Translations under genes and position numbers: made by a program | Shown here: positions 8,801 to 16,076 of the stretch, piece after piece | Layout of the letters: each line of letters opens with the position of its first letter | How positions within the stretch are numbered: position 1 is the first letter of the stretch | The notes under the pieces: generated by a model | The model's database searches: none | Told to the model about the DNA's origin: nothing | Seen by the model: only the letters and a program-made list of their open reading frames with translations | Virus record (IMG/VR): IMGVR_UViG_3300042331_000081 | Location: 1-38,391 of that record | Direction: 5' to 3' (one strand) | Length of the DNA: 38,391 bases | Source: a virus

Positions 8801-9340
8801 ATGGGATGCGTAAGCTATTGCGACTCCGAGTTATTAGCTCATAACCTTGTTGACTGTAACGAATATAAATTAGGTGGCGTTTCTGCAATTATTGTAGGGG
8901 CTTGTAATACTACGCTCGCTGACCCTAGCGATGCGACGGAAGTACAAAACCTATTAACTGCGGGTACGGCACGTATAATTGAAGATATTCGTTTTGCTTT
9001 GCCAGCGGGTTCGCCTGTAACTGTGGATAGCCCTATTGGATGCGGTACACCTATCCGCATTAACGAAGACCGCACTGCTACATTATACGACGCGAATGTA
9101 ACCGACGAAAATAACCTATTTTGGAACGACGTAAATAACCGTCGTATCGGTTGGATTTTAGCCTATATGTGCGACAGCGGTAAAGTAATTTTTATCGACC
9201 CGCCCGTGGGTATTACTACTAGCGCTAACTTTATTTTGCCCGAGCAGAATAACGAACTTCAGCGCTACGAAGTAACCTTTTCATGGCGCGATAAAGATAT
9301 TCCAGCTCAATACAATGCACCAGCAGGAATATTCAGCTAA
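8801..9340 (+). CDS. Probable major tail (tube) protein
   Basis: The protein has 179 residues with its own promoter and a long leader, implying stronger expression than the neighbouring tail genes. It begins MGCVSYCDSELL, is beta-rich and ends with YEVTFSWRDKDIPAQYNAPA, a pattern I associate with Bacteroidota phage tail-tube-like proteins. A terminator-like hairpin follows 20 bases after its stop. Size, separate regulation and lack of enzymatic motifs favour a tube subunit, but the gene is on the far side of the tape measure from the usual tube position, so the call is an inference. Confidence 0.5.
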   Translation: MGCVSYCDSELLAHNLVDCNEYKLGGVSAIIVGACNTTLADPSDATEVQNLLTAGTARIIEDIRFALPAGSPVTVDSPIGCGTPIRINEDRTATLYDANVTDENNLFWNDVNNRRIGWILAYMCDSGKVIFIDPPVGITTSANFILPEQNNELQRYEVTFSWRDKDIPAQYNAPAGIFS

Positions 9341-10283
9341 CTCGTTAAACCAACAGAAGCCCGCCCCGATTAATTTCGGGGTGGTGCTTTTTGCGTTTGG
9401 TAAGCACCATTACTACGGCGCGGCGTATAACCTTGCTTATTCAATTAAGAGGTTTAGCCCGTCGGTTAATATTGCTTTGTTCGTTGACGATACGAGCAAG
9501 GCATACGGCTACGCTAACGGGTTAGCCGATTTAGTAGATAGCATAAACACCATTAAGCCCGAGCATTTACAAACGGGCGGTAAGCTAGACCCCGGCAAAC
9601 TAAAGGTAAACCTATACGAGTATTTACCTTTCGAGAATAACGTTTATTTAGACGTGGACGCCGTGGCGCTTAAAGATATTACCCCGATGCTTAACGAGCT
9701 TATAGGGGCTAAAAAAGATTACATAAGCCATACAGTAGGCTATCACAATATAAAGCAAGGGCGGGCAATACCGTCTATGCAATGGGCTTGGGCTGACGAT
9801 ATTTGGCAGCATTTCGAATTGAAAGAAACCGACACGTTACCAGCCATAAACAGCTCTATTCAATTTATTCGTAAGGGTGAAACAGCCGAACGTTTATACG
9901 CAACGGCTAAATACTTTTACGAAAACGAACCGCTACCCGTAAATAAGCTACGTATGAAGTGGGGCGGCGGGCAACCCGACGAACTTTACATGAACGTTGC
10001 GTTAGCTAAATTAGGTTTAGACCCTGCCATAATTGCAGCGGGTCAAACCGATGGGGCTGAAAACGGTTACATACACTTTGCCGTCTCGCGCCGTTTATCG
10101 TTTGCCGAAGTAACCGAGCGTTTTTATTTGCAAAGCTATTACGGTGGGCAGGGCTTTACGCCGTTGTTTTATATCGACTGGCTAGACCGATTATTAAAGC
10201 AATGGCATCGCGAAGAAAACAAAATGCACGCTCATTTCATAAATCGAATAACCTCTAACAAATATGCCGGAAACAAAAAATAA
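9315..10283 (+). CDS. Glycosyltransferase (GT8-like, DxD motif)
   Basis: The protein has 322 residues and begins 26 bases before the end of the tail-tube candidate. The first strand reads INFGVVLFAFGKHHYYGAAY near residues 19-38, and the nucleotide-sugar/metal motif reads VYLDVDAVALKDI near residues 110-122 (D-V-D). Further conserved-looking parts are the WAWADDIW segment and GGGQPDELYMNVAL. This is the order in GT-A fold enzymes of the GT8 type. It would transfer a sugar from a nucleotide donor; the acceptor is unknown. Its place inside the virion genes suggests modification of a virion protein or of the host surface late in infection. Confidence 0.8.
   Translation: MHQQEYSANSLNQQKPAPINFGVVLFAFGKHHYYGAAYNLAYSIKRFSPSVNIALFVDDTSKAYGYANGLADLVDSINTIKPEHLQTGGKLDPGKLKVNLYEYLPFENNVYLDVDAVALKDITPMLNELIGAKKDYISHTVGYHNIKQGRAIPSMQWAWADDIWQHFELKETDTLPAINSSIQFIRKGETAERLYATAKYFYENEPLPVNKLRMKWGGGQPDELYMNVALAKLGLDPAIIAAGQTDGAENGYIHFAVSRRLSFAEVTERFYLQSYYGGQGFTPLFYIDWLDRLLKQWHREENKMHAHFINRITSNKYAGNKK
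9361..9392 (+). terminator. Terminator-like hairpin within the 5' part of the glycosyltransferase gene
   Basis: CCGCCCCGA (9361-9369) and TCGGGGTGG (9376-9384) form a nine-pair stem with one G-U around the loop TTAATT. Five T residues follow at 9388-9392. It lies just after the tail-tube stop but inside the glycosyltransferase reading frame, so it probably attenuates read-through from the strongly transcribed upstream gene. Confidence 0.6.
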
Positions 10284-10914
10284 AAAGGCGGCAAAGCCAA
10301 AAGCCGAAACCCCTAAAGCGACTAAACCGAAAAAAGAAAAGGTAGTAAAAACAGAGTACGTTTACGCGCTCGAACCGCTACCCGAAAAGGAGCTAAAAAC
10401 AACGGCTACCTTTAACGAGCAACCGCGCCACGGCTGGAATAGTGAGCCTGACGTTTGCGAGTTTATCGGGTCATTGGTTAAAATGCTAGGCGCTAAAGCT
10501 GTTTTAGAGGTGGGCGTTTTCGAGGGTGAAACCTCGATTAAAATTATAGAGGCATTACCTAACGGCGGTTACTACGCAGGGATTGATATAAACGACCATA
10601 GGAAGCATGAATTAAAGCGCGACGGTATAGCAGTCGATTTTATTTTAAACGAGAGCCAAAACGCTTTAAAACAATTTCCCGCTAAACACTTCGATTTTAT
10701 TTTTGTAGACGGCGACCATAGCTGGGAGAATGTTTTACCCGAGTTTAAAGAAATTGAAAGGGTAATAACTGACGGCGGCATAATTGCCTATCATGATACG
10801 CTACACATACCCGACGTTAAACGTTTAATTGAATACGCTCAACACTATAAATATAACGCCGTTACTTTAAACACTTCGGAGGGGCGCGGCTTAACACTAC
10901 TTCAAAGATTATGA
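10264..10914 (+). CDS. Class I SAM-dependent methyltransferase (Methyltransf_24-like)
   Basis: The protein has 216 residues. After a 35-residue Lys/Pro/Ala-rich tail there is a Rossmann-type methyltransferase: motif I VLEVGVFEGETS near residues 80-91, a second strand YYAGIDIND, the acidic DFIFVDGDHSW near residues 143-153, and GGIIAYHDT. These are typical of the Methyltransf_24 group. It overlaps the glycosyltransferase by 20 bases, so the pair is co-translated, and methylation of a sugar or of the same acceptor is an attractive inference. The disordered basic N-terminus is unusual and may tether the enzyme to DNA, RNA or a virion partner. Confidence 0.82.
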   Translation: MPETKNKKAAKPKAETPKATKPKKEKVVKTEYVYALEPLPEKELKTTATFNEQPRHGWNSEPDVCEFIGSLVKMLGAKAVLEVGVFEGETSIKIIEALPNGGYYAGIDINDHRKHELKRDGIAVDFILNESQNALKQFPAKHFDFIFVDGDHSWENVLPEFKEIERVITDGGIIAYHDTLHIPDVKRLIEYAQHYKYNAVTLNTSEGRGLTLLQRL

Positions 10915-10988
10915 AACCGACCTTTTGCCGTTCTAAATCGTGCGGCTCGCACGTAATAAATAAACCAACTACTAAAGCCGTCGCATAA
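10911..10988 (+). CDS. 25-residue ORF linking methyltransferase and portal genes
   Basis: The ATG at 10911 overlaps the methyltransferase stop (ATGA) and the stop at 10986-10988 overlaps the portal ATG (TAATG). It encodes a short peptide starting MKPTFCRSKSCGSH, with two cysteines five residues apart and many basic residues. The coupled start and stop on both sides argue for translation, at least to hand ribosomes to the portal gene. Whether the peptide itself has a function is unknown. Confidence 0.5.
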   Translation: MKPTFCRSKSCGSHVINKPTTKAVA

Positions 10989-12901
10989 TGGCACTAACAA
11001 TAGACGAAATTAACAAGGTAGTTAAACGCTTTGCCTATATGTATAAGGGCTGGAATGAGGCGCAACGCAGCGCCCCGTTAAACCCTATTACTAAACAGCG
11101 TGTAGGCGTTTCACAATACCCTGAATATTGGGACGGGTATAACTACGCCGCTAAAATGTATGATAGCATTTTGCCGCATACCCGCCCCGACGTTTACCCC
11201 GAGCATTTGTTAAGCGTTCGCGCCCCGAACCAAACCGACGTACAAGCGCAATACATAAAGGCTAACTATAAGCCTACTACGTTAAGCGTGTTTGAGGATT
11301 TTAAAGCAACGGTAAGCCGTGCGTTTGCCGACCAAAATTGGTCTATTAAATATATGCCTGAAATGGACGAACGTTTTGGGGATGATACCTTTCAAAGGTT
11401 TGTAAACGAAGAAATAGAAAAGTTTGGAAGCGTCGAGGCGTTCGTTAAAACTATGCTGCCGACCTTAAAGCTCGTAGACCCTAACGGTATTATAGCGATT
11501 GAACCCGAAGAAGTAGAAACGGTAGAAACCGAAGAAACCGAAACCGAGGTAATAAGCAACGAGCTATTAAAACCTATGCCTGAATACTATTCATGTAAAT
11601 CGATTGTAGGGCAAAGGTTCGGCGAATATTATTTAGTAATAACCGACGATAAAACCGAAGTAAAAGCGGGTTCTAAAATGGAGCGTAGCGGGTTAGTGTT
11701 GGAGCTATACGATAATGCTAACATTTGGAAAATATACCAAACGGGCAAAAAATCTGAAATGGAATTTAGCGAACCCGTGCTATACTTTAACCATAATTTG
11801 GGATACGTACCGTGCCATAAATTACAGGGTATGCCGCAAATGATAAACGGCGAAATATGTTTCCAATCGCCTTTCATTACCGCCGTACCTTTTCTCGACC
11901 AAGTCGTATTAGACGAAAGCTATTTGCAAATTAGCAAGGCTACAAGCGCGTTCCCGTTTATGGTGGCGCTGGGTGAGGTTTGCGACTTTGTGGATAGAGA
12001 GGGTAATAAATGCGTAGACGGTCAGCTATTCGACCCTATTAACGGCGGCTATCGTACTTGTCCATCGTGTAGCGGTGGCGGTTTGAAGTCAAGGTTTAGC
12101 CCAACGGGTATGCTATTAATCAAACCGAAAACGTCGGTAAGCGAGGGCGACACGGGTATTAGTGGCGAATACTTAAAATTTGTTTCGCCGACGATGGACA
12201 CGTTAAACTTTTTGCGTGTAGAAATTGAAGCGCAAATGAAAAAGGCGCGGGCTATATTACACCTACCGAGCAGCGATAGCACGGCGGGCGTAGGCGAAGC
12301 CGTAACCGCTACGGGTAGCTTAAATAAGATGCGTAGCCTATACGCCTTTTTAAAGCCTATTAGCGACCAGCTATTTAGCTTGTATGAGTTTATATTGGTA
12401 ACTACGGGGCGTATGCGTTACGGCGAATTATTTGGGGGCGTTTCTTTAGTGTACCCTACGACGTTTGATATTAGCACGCCGTCCGATTATTTAGCGGTAA
12501 TAGGTGAGGGTATAACAGCGGGCGTACCTCCGTCGGTAACGTTTAGCAACGTGTATAATTACATTAAAGCGATACATTATACTGACGAAGAAACAAGCGC
12601 TATTTACGATTTAATAATTCATGCAGACGAATTATTGTTAATGAGTAGCGCCGATATAGCTGCAAGGGTGGCGAACGGCACGGTTGAAAAATGGCAGGAC
12701 GTTTTACACTTTAGCGCCCCGCAGTTAATCATGGAGCTTATACGTAACTACATACCGACCGAAGAAGCGCCGCAATTTACTGACCTACCATTACAAGAAC
12801 AAGTAATACAGCTCCGTAATATCGCAGCGGGCAAAGTACGTGAGCAACTAGACCCTATCCAACAAGCGCAACGCGACTTATTAAATGGCATCGCTGGATA
12901 G
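10988..12901 (+). CDS. Portal protein
   Basis: The protein has 637 residues, a usual length for portals. It forms the ring at the capsid vertex through which DNA enters and the tail attaches. The N-terminus (YMYKGWNEAQRS through YWDGYNYAAKMYD) and the helical C-terminal half (MKKARAILHLPSSDSTAGVG, then LYEFILVTTGRMRY) are portal-like. There is a zinc-knuckle-like insert (CDFVDREGNKC about 331-341, CPSC about 358-361) and a Glu/Thr-rich run near residues 175-195. It precedes the MuF gene with a 17-base overlap, the usual portal-MuF order. It is followed by the scaffold and capsid genes. Confidence 0.85.
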   Translation: MALTIDEINKVVKRFAYMYKGWNEAQRSAPLNPITKQRVGVSQYPEYWDGYNYAAKMYDSILPHTRPDVYPEHLLSVRAPNQTDVQAQYIKANYKPTTLSVFEDFKATVSRAFADQNWSIKYMPEMDERFGDDTFQRFVNEEIEKFGSVEAFVKTMLPTLKLVDPNGIIAIEPEEVETVETEETETEVISNELLKPMPEYYSCKSIVGQRFGEYYLVITDDKTEVKAGSKMERSGLVLELYDNANIWKIYQTGKKSEMEFSEPVLYFNHNLGYVPCHKLQGMPQMINGEICFQSPFITAVPFLDQVVLDESYLQISKATSAFPFMVALGEVCDFVDREGNKCVDGQLFDPINGGYRTCPSCSGGGLKSRFSPTGMLLIKPKTSVSEGDTGISGEYLKFVSPTMDTLNFLRVEIEAQMKKARAILHLPSSDSTAGVGEAVTATGSLNKMRSLYAFLKPISDQLFSLYEFILVTTGRMRYGELFGGVSLVYPTTFDISTPSDYLAVIGEGITAGVPPSVTFSNVYNYIKAIHYTDEETSAIYDLIIHADELLLMSSADIAARVANGTVEKWQDVLHFSAPQLIMELIRNYIPTEEAPQFTDLPLQEQVIQLRNIAAGKVREQLDPIQQAQRDLLNGIAG

Positions 12902-13796
12902 TTTAGTAAAAAAGAAAATTAGGTTATTTGAACAAATACCTAAAGATATGGCTACGAGCGCCGAAAAGGCGCAGCTACAAGCGTGGCGTACCGTTGAGCC
13001 GTTACTTCGTGAAATGGACGTAGATAGTAACGGTAACATTACACAAACCGACGCTAACATAAACCGCATAGGCATAATAGCCGAAGAACTAAATAAGGTA
13101 TTAGCAGGCGGCGAATATAAAGAGGCGGTAAGTAAATTTTTAAGTCAGATAGGCGAGGGCGTAAAGCTATCTACCGAAATAGCGCAAACGTTCGAGGCTG
13201 GGTTTGAGCCTACCGAGGCTCAACGTAGGTTAGTGCAAATAAGCCAGCAAAACGCTATTAATAGTTTTTTCGGTAGCGGCTTACGTGAAAGGGTAACGCA
13301 ACCTTTTTTAGAACAGCTAACGGCTAACATAGCAGCACGCGCCCCGCTGCGTGAGGCGGTCAAAGCATTAAGCGCAACTATAATAGGTGACGATAAGCTC
13401 GACGGTAATTTACTCGGGCATATTAAAACAACGGCTTCAACCGCCCAAGCGATAGCCGACCGTAGTTATAGCGCGGCGGTAAACGAGGAAATAGGTATTA
13501 ATTGGTTTGAGTATTTAGGGGGCGAAATACCTACAACGCGGGAATTTTGCGCGCATCGTGAGGGCGAAATATTTCACCGTAAAGAAATAGAGGCGTGGGG
13601 TAACGGTAAAAATAGCGCGGGAATAGACGATATTAAAGGCGGTACGTGGGCGGGGCGTATAGATGGCACAGACCAAAAAACAATATTTACCAACGTAGGC
13701 GGCTGGAATTGCCGTCATGATTTAGTACCGATACCCGCAACTAAAGTACCCGAAAGCGTTAAGGCTCGCGTAAGGGCGCAGGGGTTTATTGATTAA
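12885..13796 (+). CDS. MuF-like minor head protein
   Basis: The protein has 303 residues. The N-terminal two thirds are helical. The C-terminus carries the MuF hallmark order: FCAHREGEIFH near residue 221, IEAWGNG, GGTWAGR and GGWNCRHDLVPI near residues 271-282. These proteins are packaged in small numbers and assist head assembly next to the portal. It overlaps the portal gene and ends the operon; a new promoter follows. Confidence 0.88.
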   Translation: MASLDSLVKKKIRLFEQIPKDMATSAEKAQLQAWRTVEPLLREMDVDSNGNITQTDANINRIGIIAEELNKVLAGGEYKEAVSKFLSQIGEGVKLSTEIAQTFEAGFEPTEAQRRLVQISQQNAINSFFGSGLRERVTQPFLEQLTANIAARAPLREAVKALSATIIGDDKLDGNLLGHIKTTASTAQAIADRSYSAAVNEEIGINWFEYLGGEIPTTREFCAHREGEIFHRKEIEAWGNGKNSAGIDDIKGGTWAGRIDGTDQKTIFTNVGGWNCRHDLVPIPATKVPESVKARVRAQGFID

Positions 13797-13829
13797 GCCA
13801 AAAAAAAATTAAATTATTTTTTGTTTGCG

Positions 13830-13860
13830 TTTGCTATTTCAAAAATAGTTTCTATATTTG
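13830..13860 (+). promoter_or_regulatory. Strong Bacteroidota-type promoter
   Basis: TTTG (13830-13833), 19 bases, then TATATTTG (13853-13860): an exact match to the TTTG-N19-TAnnTTTG consensus. It drives the small gene at 13890 through a leader of about 25 nt. Confidence 0.85.
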
Positions 13861-13864
13861 TGCT

Positions 13865-13889
13865 GTTAAACTTTTAAACACTTACACAA
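13865..13889 (+). repeat. Conserved 5' leader motif, copy 1
   Basis: The sequence TTTTAAACACTTACACAA directly precedes the ATG at 13890. Nearly the same block precedes the starts at 24921, 25204, 25446, 25785 and 31998. Confidence 0.75.
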
Positions 13890-14099
13890 ATGACAACTAT
13901 TGAACTCGGAAACATTGGAAGCAAAGAACAAGCTGAAAAACTTATTTCTAAATTACAGGGTAAAACGTATATGAATTTTATAGTAAATTATGGAGTATAC
14001 GCAGGAAACTACCCTGTTACTGTTTCAACTGAACGAGCTGAAACAACTGAAGAAGAATTAAAAAGTATGGTTTTATTTTATATGGCTTGTGAATTTTAA
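13890..14099 (+). CDS. Small, probably highly expressed protein of unknown function
   Basis: The protein has 69 residues and is a monocistronic unit with its own consensus promoter, leader motif and terminator. The sequence is mixed alpha/beta with an acidic TTEEELKSMVLFY segment. Its codons differ from the surrounding structural genes, with more ACA/ACT, GAA and TCA-type choices, like the small genes at 24921 and 31998. The set may be expressed at high level or at a different time. Function unknown. Confidence 0.75.
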   Translation: MTTIELGNIGSKEQAEKLISKLQGKTYMNFIVNYGVYAGNYPVTVSTERAETTEEELKSMVLFYMACEF

Positions 14100-14124
14100 A
14101 AGATAAAAACAACCTAACCAACAG

Positions 14125-14149
14125 AGCCGCCCTAAAAAGCGGCTTTTTT
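14125..14149 (+). terminator. Rho-independent terminator
   Basis: AGCCGC and GCGGCT form a six-pair stem around the loop CCTAAAAA and are followed by TTTTTT. The end of the T-run also supplies the TTTG of the next promoter. Confidence 0.8.
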
Positions 14150-14177
14150 GTTTTGCAATATCAATTTATTAACTTTG
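14147..14177 (+). promoter_or_regulatory. Promoter giving a leaderless start at 14183
   Basis: TTTG (14147-14150), 19 bases, then TAACTTTG (14170-14177). The ATG of the next gene lies five bases after the box, close to where transcription should begin. The -33 element is built from the tail of the preceding terminator. Confidence 0.75.
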
Positions 14178-14182
14178 TACCG

Positions 14183-14470
14183 ATGCGTTATTTAGTATTA
14201 ACCGACGGGCGAGTTATACAGGCTTCCGATATGGTAGCCGAAACGTTGCTACGTCGGGGCGCACGTGAGTTAAAATTAAAACAAATAGAAACACCTTTAA
14301 TTTATGGCAATGAAACCCGAGGAAGCGCTGGAGCTAGTGAAATTCCTAAACCTAGACGAAGCCGAAAACCTAGAAACGGCGAAAGAGAAATTTCAACAGC
14401 ATTGGATGGCGCAAAAGGAACACGACGCGACGCTGGGAAAACTAAACGGCTCGATAGCCCACGTAGTTAA
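14183..14470 (+). CDS. Small protein whose 3' half overprints the scaffold gene
   Basis: The 95-residue frame begins at the promoter-proximal ATG. The first 40 residues (MRYLVLTDGRVIQASDMVAE and following) look like a real small domain. The last 55 residues, encoded over the scaffold gene in another frame, are low-complexity and basic. The gene could be genuine over its whole length, or the first part could be the functional section. An upstream ATG at 14153 lies in front of the promoter box and is rejected. Confidence 0.55.
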   Translation: MRYLVLTDGRVIQASDMVAETLLRRGARELKLKQIETPLIYGNETRGSAGASEIPKPRRSRKPRNGEREISTALDGAKGTRRDAGKTKRLDSPRS

Positions 14471-15128
14471 AAAAGCATTTGAGCCGTTTGGCGTTAGCTT
14501 AACCGAAGACGATTTTAAAGATGCTAAAAGCCTCGACGTAATACGTAACGCAGCCGAACGCGCAAAGACAGAATACGAAAAACAGCGCGAAGAATGGGAA
14601 AAGAAAGCAACGGGTAACGGCGCTGCGGAGCTTGTGGCAGAATGGGAAAAGAAACATAAGACCCTCGAGCGTAAATATAACGAGGTTGAGCAGGCGCGTC
14701 AGGAAGCGTTAACACAATTCGAAAGCTATAAGACCCAAGCCGCCGAAGAAAAGAAAGCTATTAAAATTACCAGCGTATTTGAGCGCGAATTAGGGGCTTT
14801 GAAGTTAGACCCTACCGTAAATGAATACACCATTAAAGGCTTTAAAAGCGCTATTAATGAAAAGTATTTAATCGATTTAGAAGACGATGGCAGCGCCGTT
14901 GTTAAAGACCGTAAAACGGGCGAACGCCTAAAGTCGAAAGATAAAGCGGGGGCGTTTCTAGGTGTTAATGATGTGCTAATATCTGAAGCAACGGCGGCGG
15001 GTATAATTCAAAAGAACCCGCACGCAGGCAAACCCATTACGCGCCCCGGGCAGGCTGTTATACCTCAACTCGAACCGCAAAACGAAAAGCGCCTACGTGG
15101 TGTTAACCCTCGCTTTTTATCGAAATGA
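14304..15128 (+). CDS. Capsid scaffolding protein
   Basis: The protein has 274 residues, is highly charged and is predicted to be largely coiled coil from about residue 75 to 150 (EYEKQREEWEKKATGN, EWEKKHKTLERKYNEVEQAR). Scaffolds guide capsid assembly and leave before or during packaging. The position after portal and MuF and before the capsid gene, and the charged C-terminus (NEKRLRGVNPRFLSK), fit this role. A second ATG lies two codons in. It overlaps the upstream small gene by 167 bases and the next gene by four. Confidence 0.8.
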   Translation: MAMKPEEALELVKFLNLDEAENLETAKEKFQQHWMAQKEHDATLGKLNGSIAHVVKKAFEPFGVSLTEDDFKDAKSLDVIRNAAERAKTEYEKQREEWEKKATGNGAAELVAEWEKKHKTLERKYNEVEQARQEALTQFESYKTQAAEEKKAIKITSVFERELGALKLDPTVNEYTIKGFKSAINEKYLIDLEDDGSAVVKDRKTGERLKSKDKAGAFLGVNDVLISEATAAGIIQKNPHAGKPITRPGQAVIPQLEPQNEKRLRGVNPRFLSK

Positions 15129-15286
15129 CACTAAAGCAAGCCTACCGTATTTTAAAGCATCACGCCGAATGGCGTAAAGGGGCTGTAAGCGAAAAGGTAA
15201 ACCCTGACGATTTAACAAAGGCTTTAGAGGTTATAATAGTATATTTGGATAACAAGATAAATAATAGCAGCCATGCCATTATATGA
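15125..15286 (+). CDS. Small helical protein
   Basis: The protein has 53 residues and starts with an ATG that overlaps the scaffold stop (ATGA). It reads MTLKQAYRILKHHAEWRKGA and later PDDLTKALEVIIVYL. Similar short proteins, with a helix, a W-R-x-G turn and a second helix, occur in many Bacteroidota phages; their function is unknown. The next gene begins 14 bases before its end. It is short, but the coupling and protein-like sequence make it likely to be real. Confidence 0.65.
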   Translation: MTLKQAYRILKHHAEWRKGAVSEKVNPDDLTKALEVIIVYLDNKINNSSHAII

Positions 15287-15545
15287 GGGTTATAACGTTA
15301 CCGCCTCGGAGCGAGACGGTAAAAAATATAAAGCCGTAGACGATGAGGGTAACGAGGTTCATTTTGGCGCTTCGGGCTATCGGATTAAACCCGGCACAGA
15401 TGCAGGTAATTCTTACTGTGCTCGTAGTGCTGGCATCGCTTCGCCGAAAGGTTCGCCTAATTGGTGGGCGCGTCAGTTATGGAGCTGCGAGGGTAGGCGG
15501 TCGGTTAGTGAAAAACCTTTTTTTGGTAAAATAGATTTGCCTTAA
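15273..15545 (+). CDS. Small conserved-looking phage protein
   Basis: The protein has 90 residues. The first part (KKYKAVDDEGNEVHFGASGY) is a beta-hairpin-like segment that resembles small phage proteins which carry a similar V-H-F-G-A pattern. The second part (GNSYCARSAGI, then SPNWWARQLWSCEG) has paired cysteines and tryptophans. It ends the scaffold operon. Its last 24 bases contain the -33 element of a promoter that points out of the gene. Function unknown. Confidence 0.7.
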   Translation: MPLYEGYNVTASERDGKKYKAVDDEGNEVHFGASGYRIKPGTDAGNSYCARSAGIASPKGSPNWWARQLWSCEGRRSVSEKPFFGKIDLP

Positions 15546-15553
15546 TATATTTG
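15522..15553 (+). promoter_or_regulatory. Promoter at the end of the scaffold operon
   Basis: TTTG (15522-15525), 20 bases, then TATATTTG (15546-15553). No + strand start codon follows before the terminator at 15595, so it would make only a short RNA of about 65-70 nt. Confidence 0.65.
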
Positions 15554-15594
15554 TACTGTTCATACTTTTTTAGTTTGATTTTGGGATAAGTCAA

Positions 15595-15626
15595 AAGCCG
15601 CTCTGTAATCGCTGGGCGGTTTTTTT
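15595..15626 (+). terminator. Terminator, possibly bidirectional
   Basis: AAGCCGCTC (15595-15603) pairs with GGGCGGTTT (15614-15622), nine pairs including two G-U, and a T-run continues to 15626. On the other strand the same hairpin follows directly the stop of the minus-strand ORF at 15625, so it may end transcripts from both sides. Confidence 0.65.
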
Positions 15627-15744
15627 ATTTATCTAGTTTGAGCGATAGCCAATGTTTAACAACCGAGTTTTGTAGCGCTTCAGGTTGTTTCTTTTTTTTG
15701 CGCTGTTTACGTTTAGGCTTTTGTTTAACTTGTTTAGGCTTCAT
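15625..15744 (-). CDS. Small, very basic protein on the minus strand
   Basis: The 39-residue ORF begins MKPKQVKQKPKRKQRKKKKQ and ends with a hydrophobic, helix-like VVKHWLSLKLDK. It is the only convincing minus-strand coding candidate in the genome. A TACTTTG element lies five bases before its ATG, similar to the promoter-start spacing of the leaderless genes, and the terminator at 15595-15626 lies just beyond its stop. The N-terminus could bind nucleic acid. No family is recognised, and an ORF this short can arise by chance. Confidence 0.4.
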   Translation of the reverse strand: MKPKQVKQKPKRKQRKKKKQPEALQNSVVKHWLSLKLDK

Positions 15745-15797
15745 AAATTCAAAGTATCCTTATGAGTTTGCGGGAGCGAAACAGGGGGTAAGTAAAA

Positions 15798-15840
15798 GGT
15801 GTTTCTAACCCCCTACCCCCTAAAGAGAATTAGAAACGCC
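15798..15840. repeat. Imperfect inverted repeat with C-rich tandem loop
   Basis: GGTGTTTCTAA (15798-15808) and TTAGAAACGCC (15830-15840) pair over 11 bases with one wobble. The loop contains ACCCCCT twice in tandem, and AGGGGGT lies 9 bases upstream, so two mutually exclusive folds are possible. Confidence 0.6.
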
Positions 15841-16039
15841 CTACCATTTTAAGCATCCTCATCGAGAATTGGTCGCTTACAGTTTGGCTCATTTCGGGAA
15901 GGTGTTTTGCAGCCCGTGTCAAATGATTTAAAAGTATTTTGTTTTGATGTTATACTTGCTTTGCCTCGCCTCCGCATTTAGCCTAACCTAACCAAAGGTC
16001 TGCGACTAATCCCGTCAATAGCTCGAACGGGCTGGGCAT

Positions 16040-16076
16040 AAAAAAACCCCAAAACTGCGAGCGGGCTGTTCGGGGT
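16040..16076 (-). terminator. Minus-strand terminator
   Basis: Read on the minus strand, ACCCCGAA pairs with TTTTGGGGT (eight pairs, one G-U) and is followed by TTTTTTT. No protein gene ends here, so it points to a small RNA. Confidence 0.6.

Noticed and set aside
15830-15892. 20-residue minus-strand ORF (MSQTVSDQFSMRMLKMVGRF)
   Set aside because: It is preceded by no clear promoter and is too short to separate from chance. It ends in the inverted repeat, so the region was described as structured non-coding DNA.
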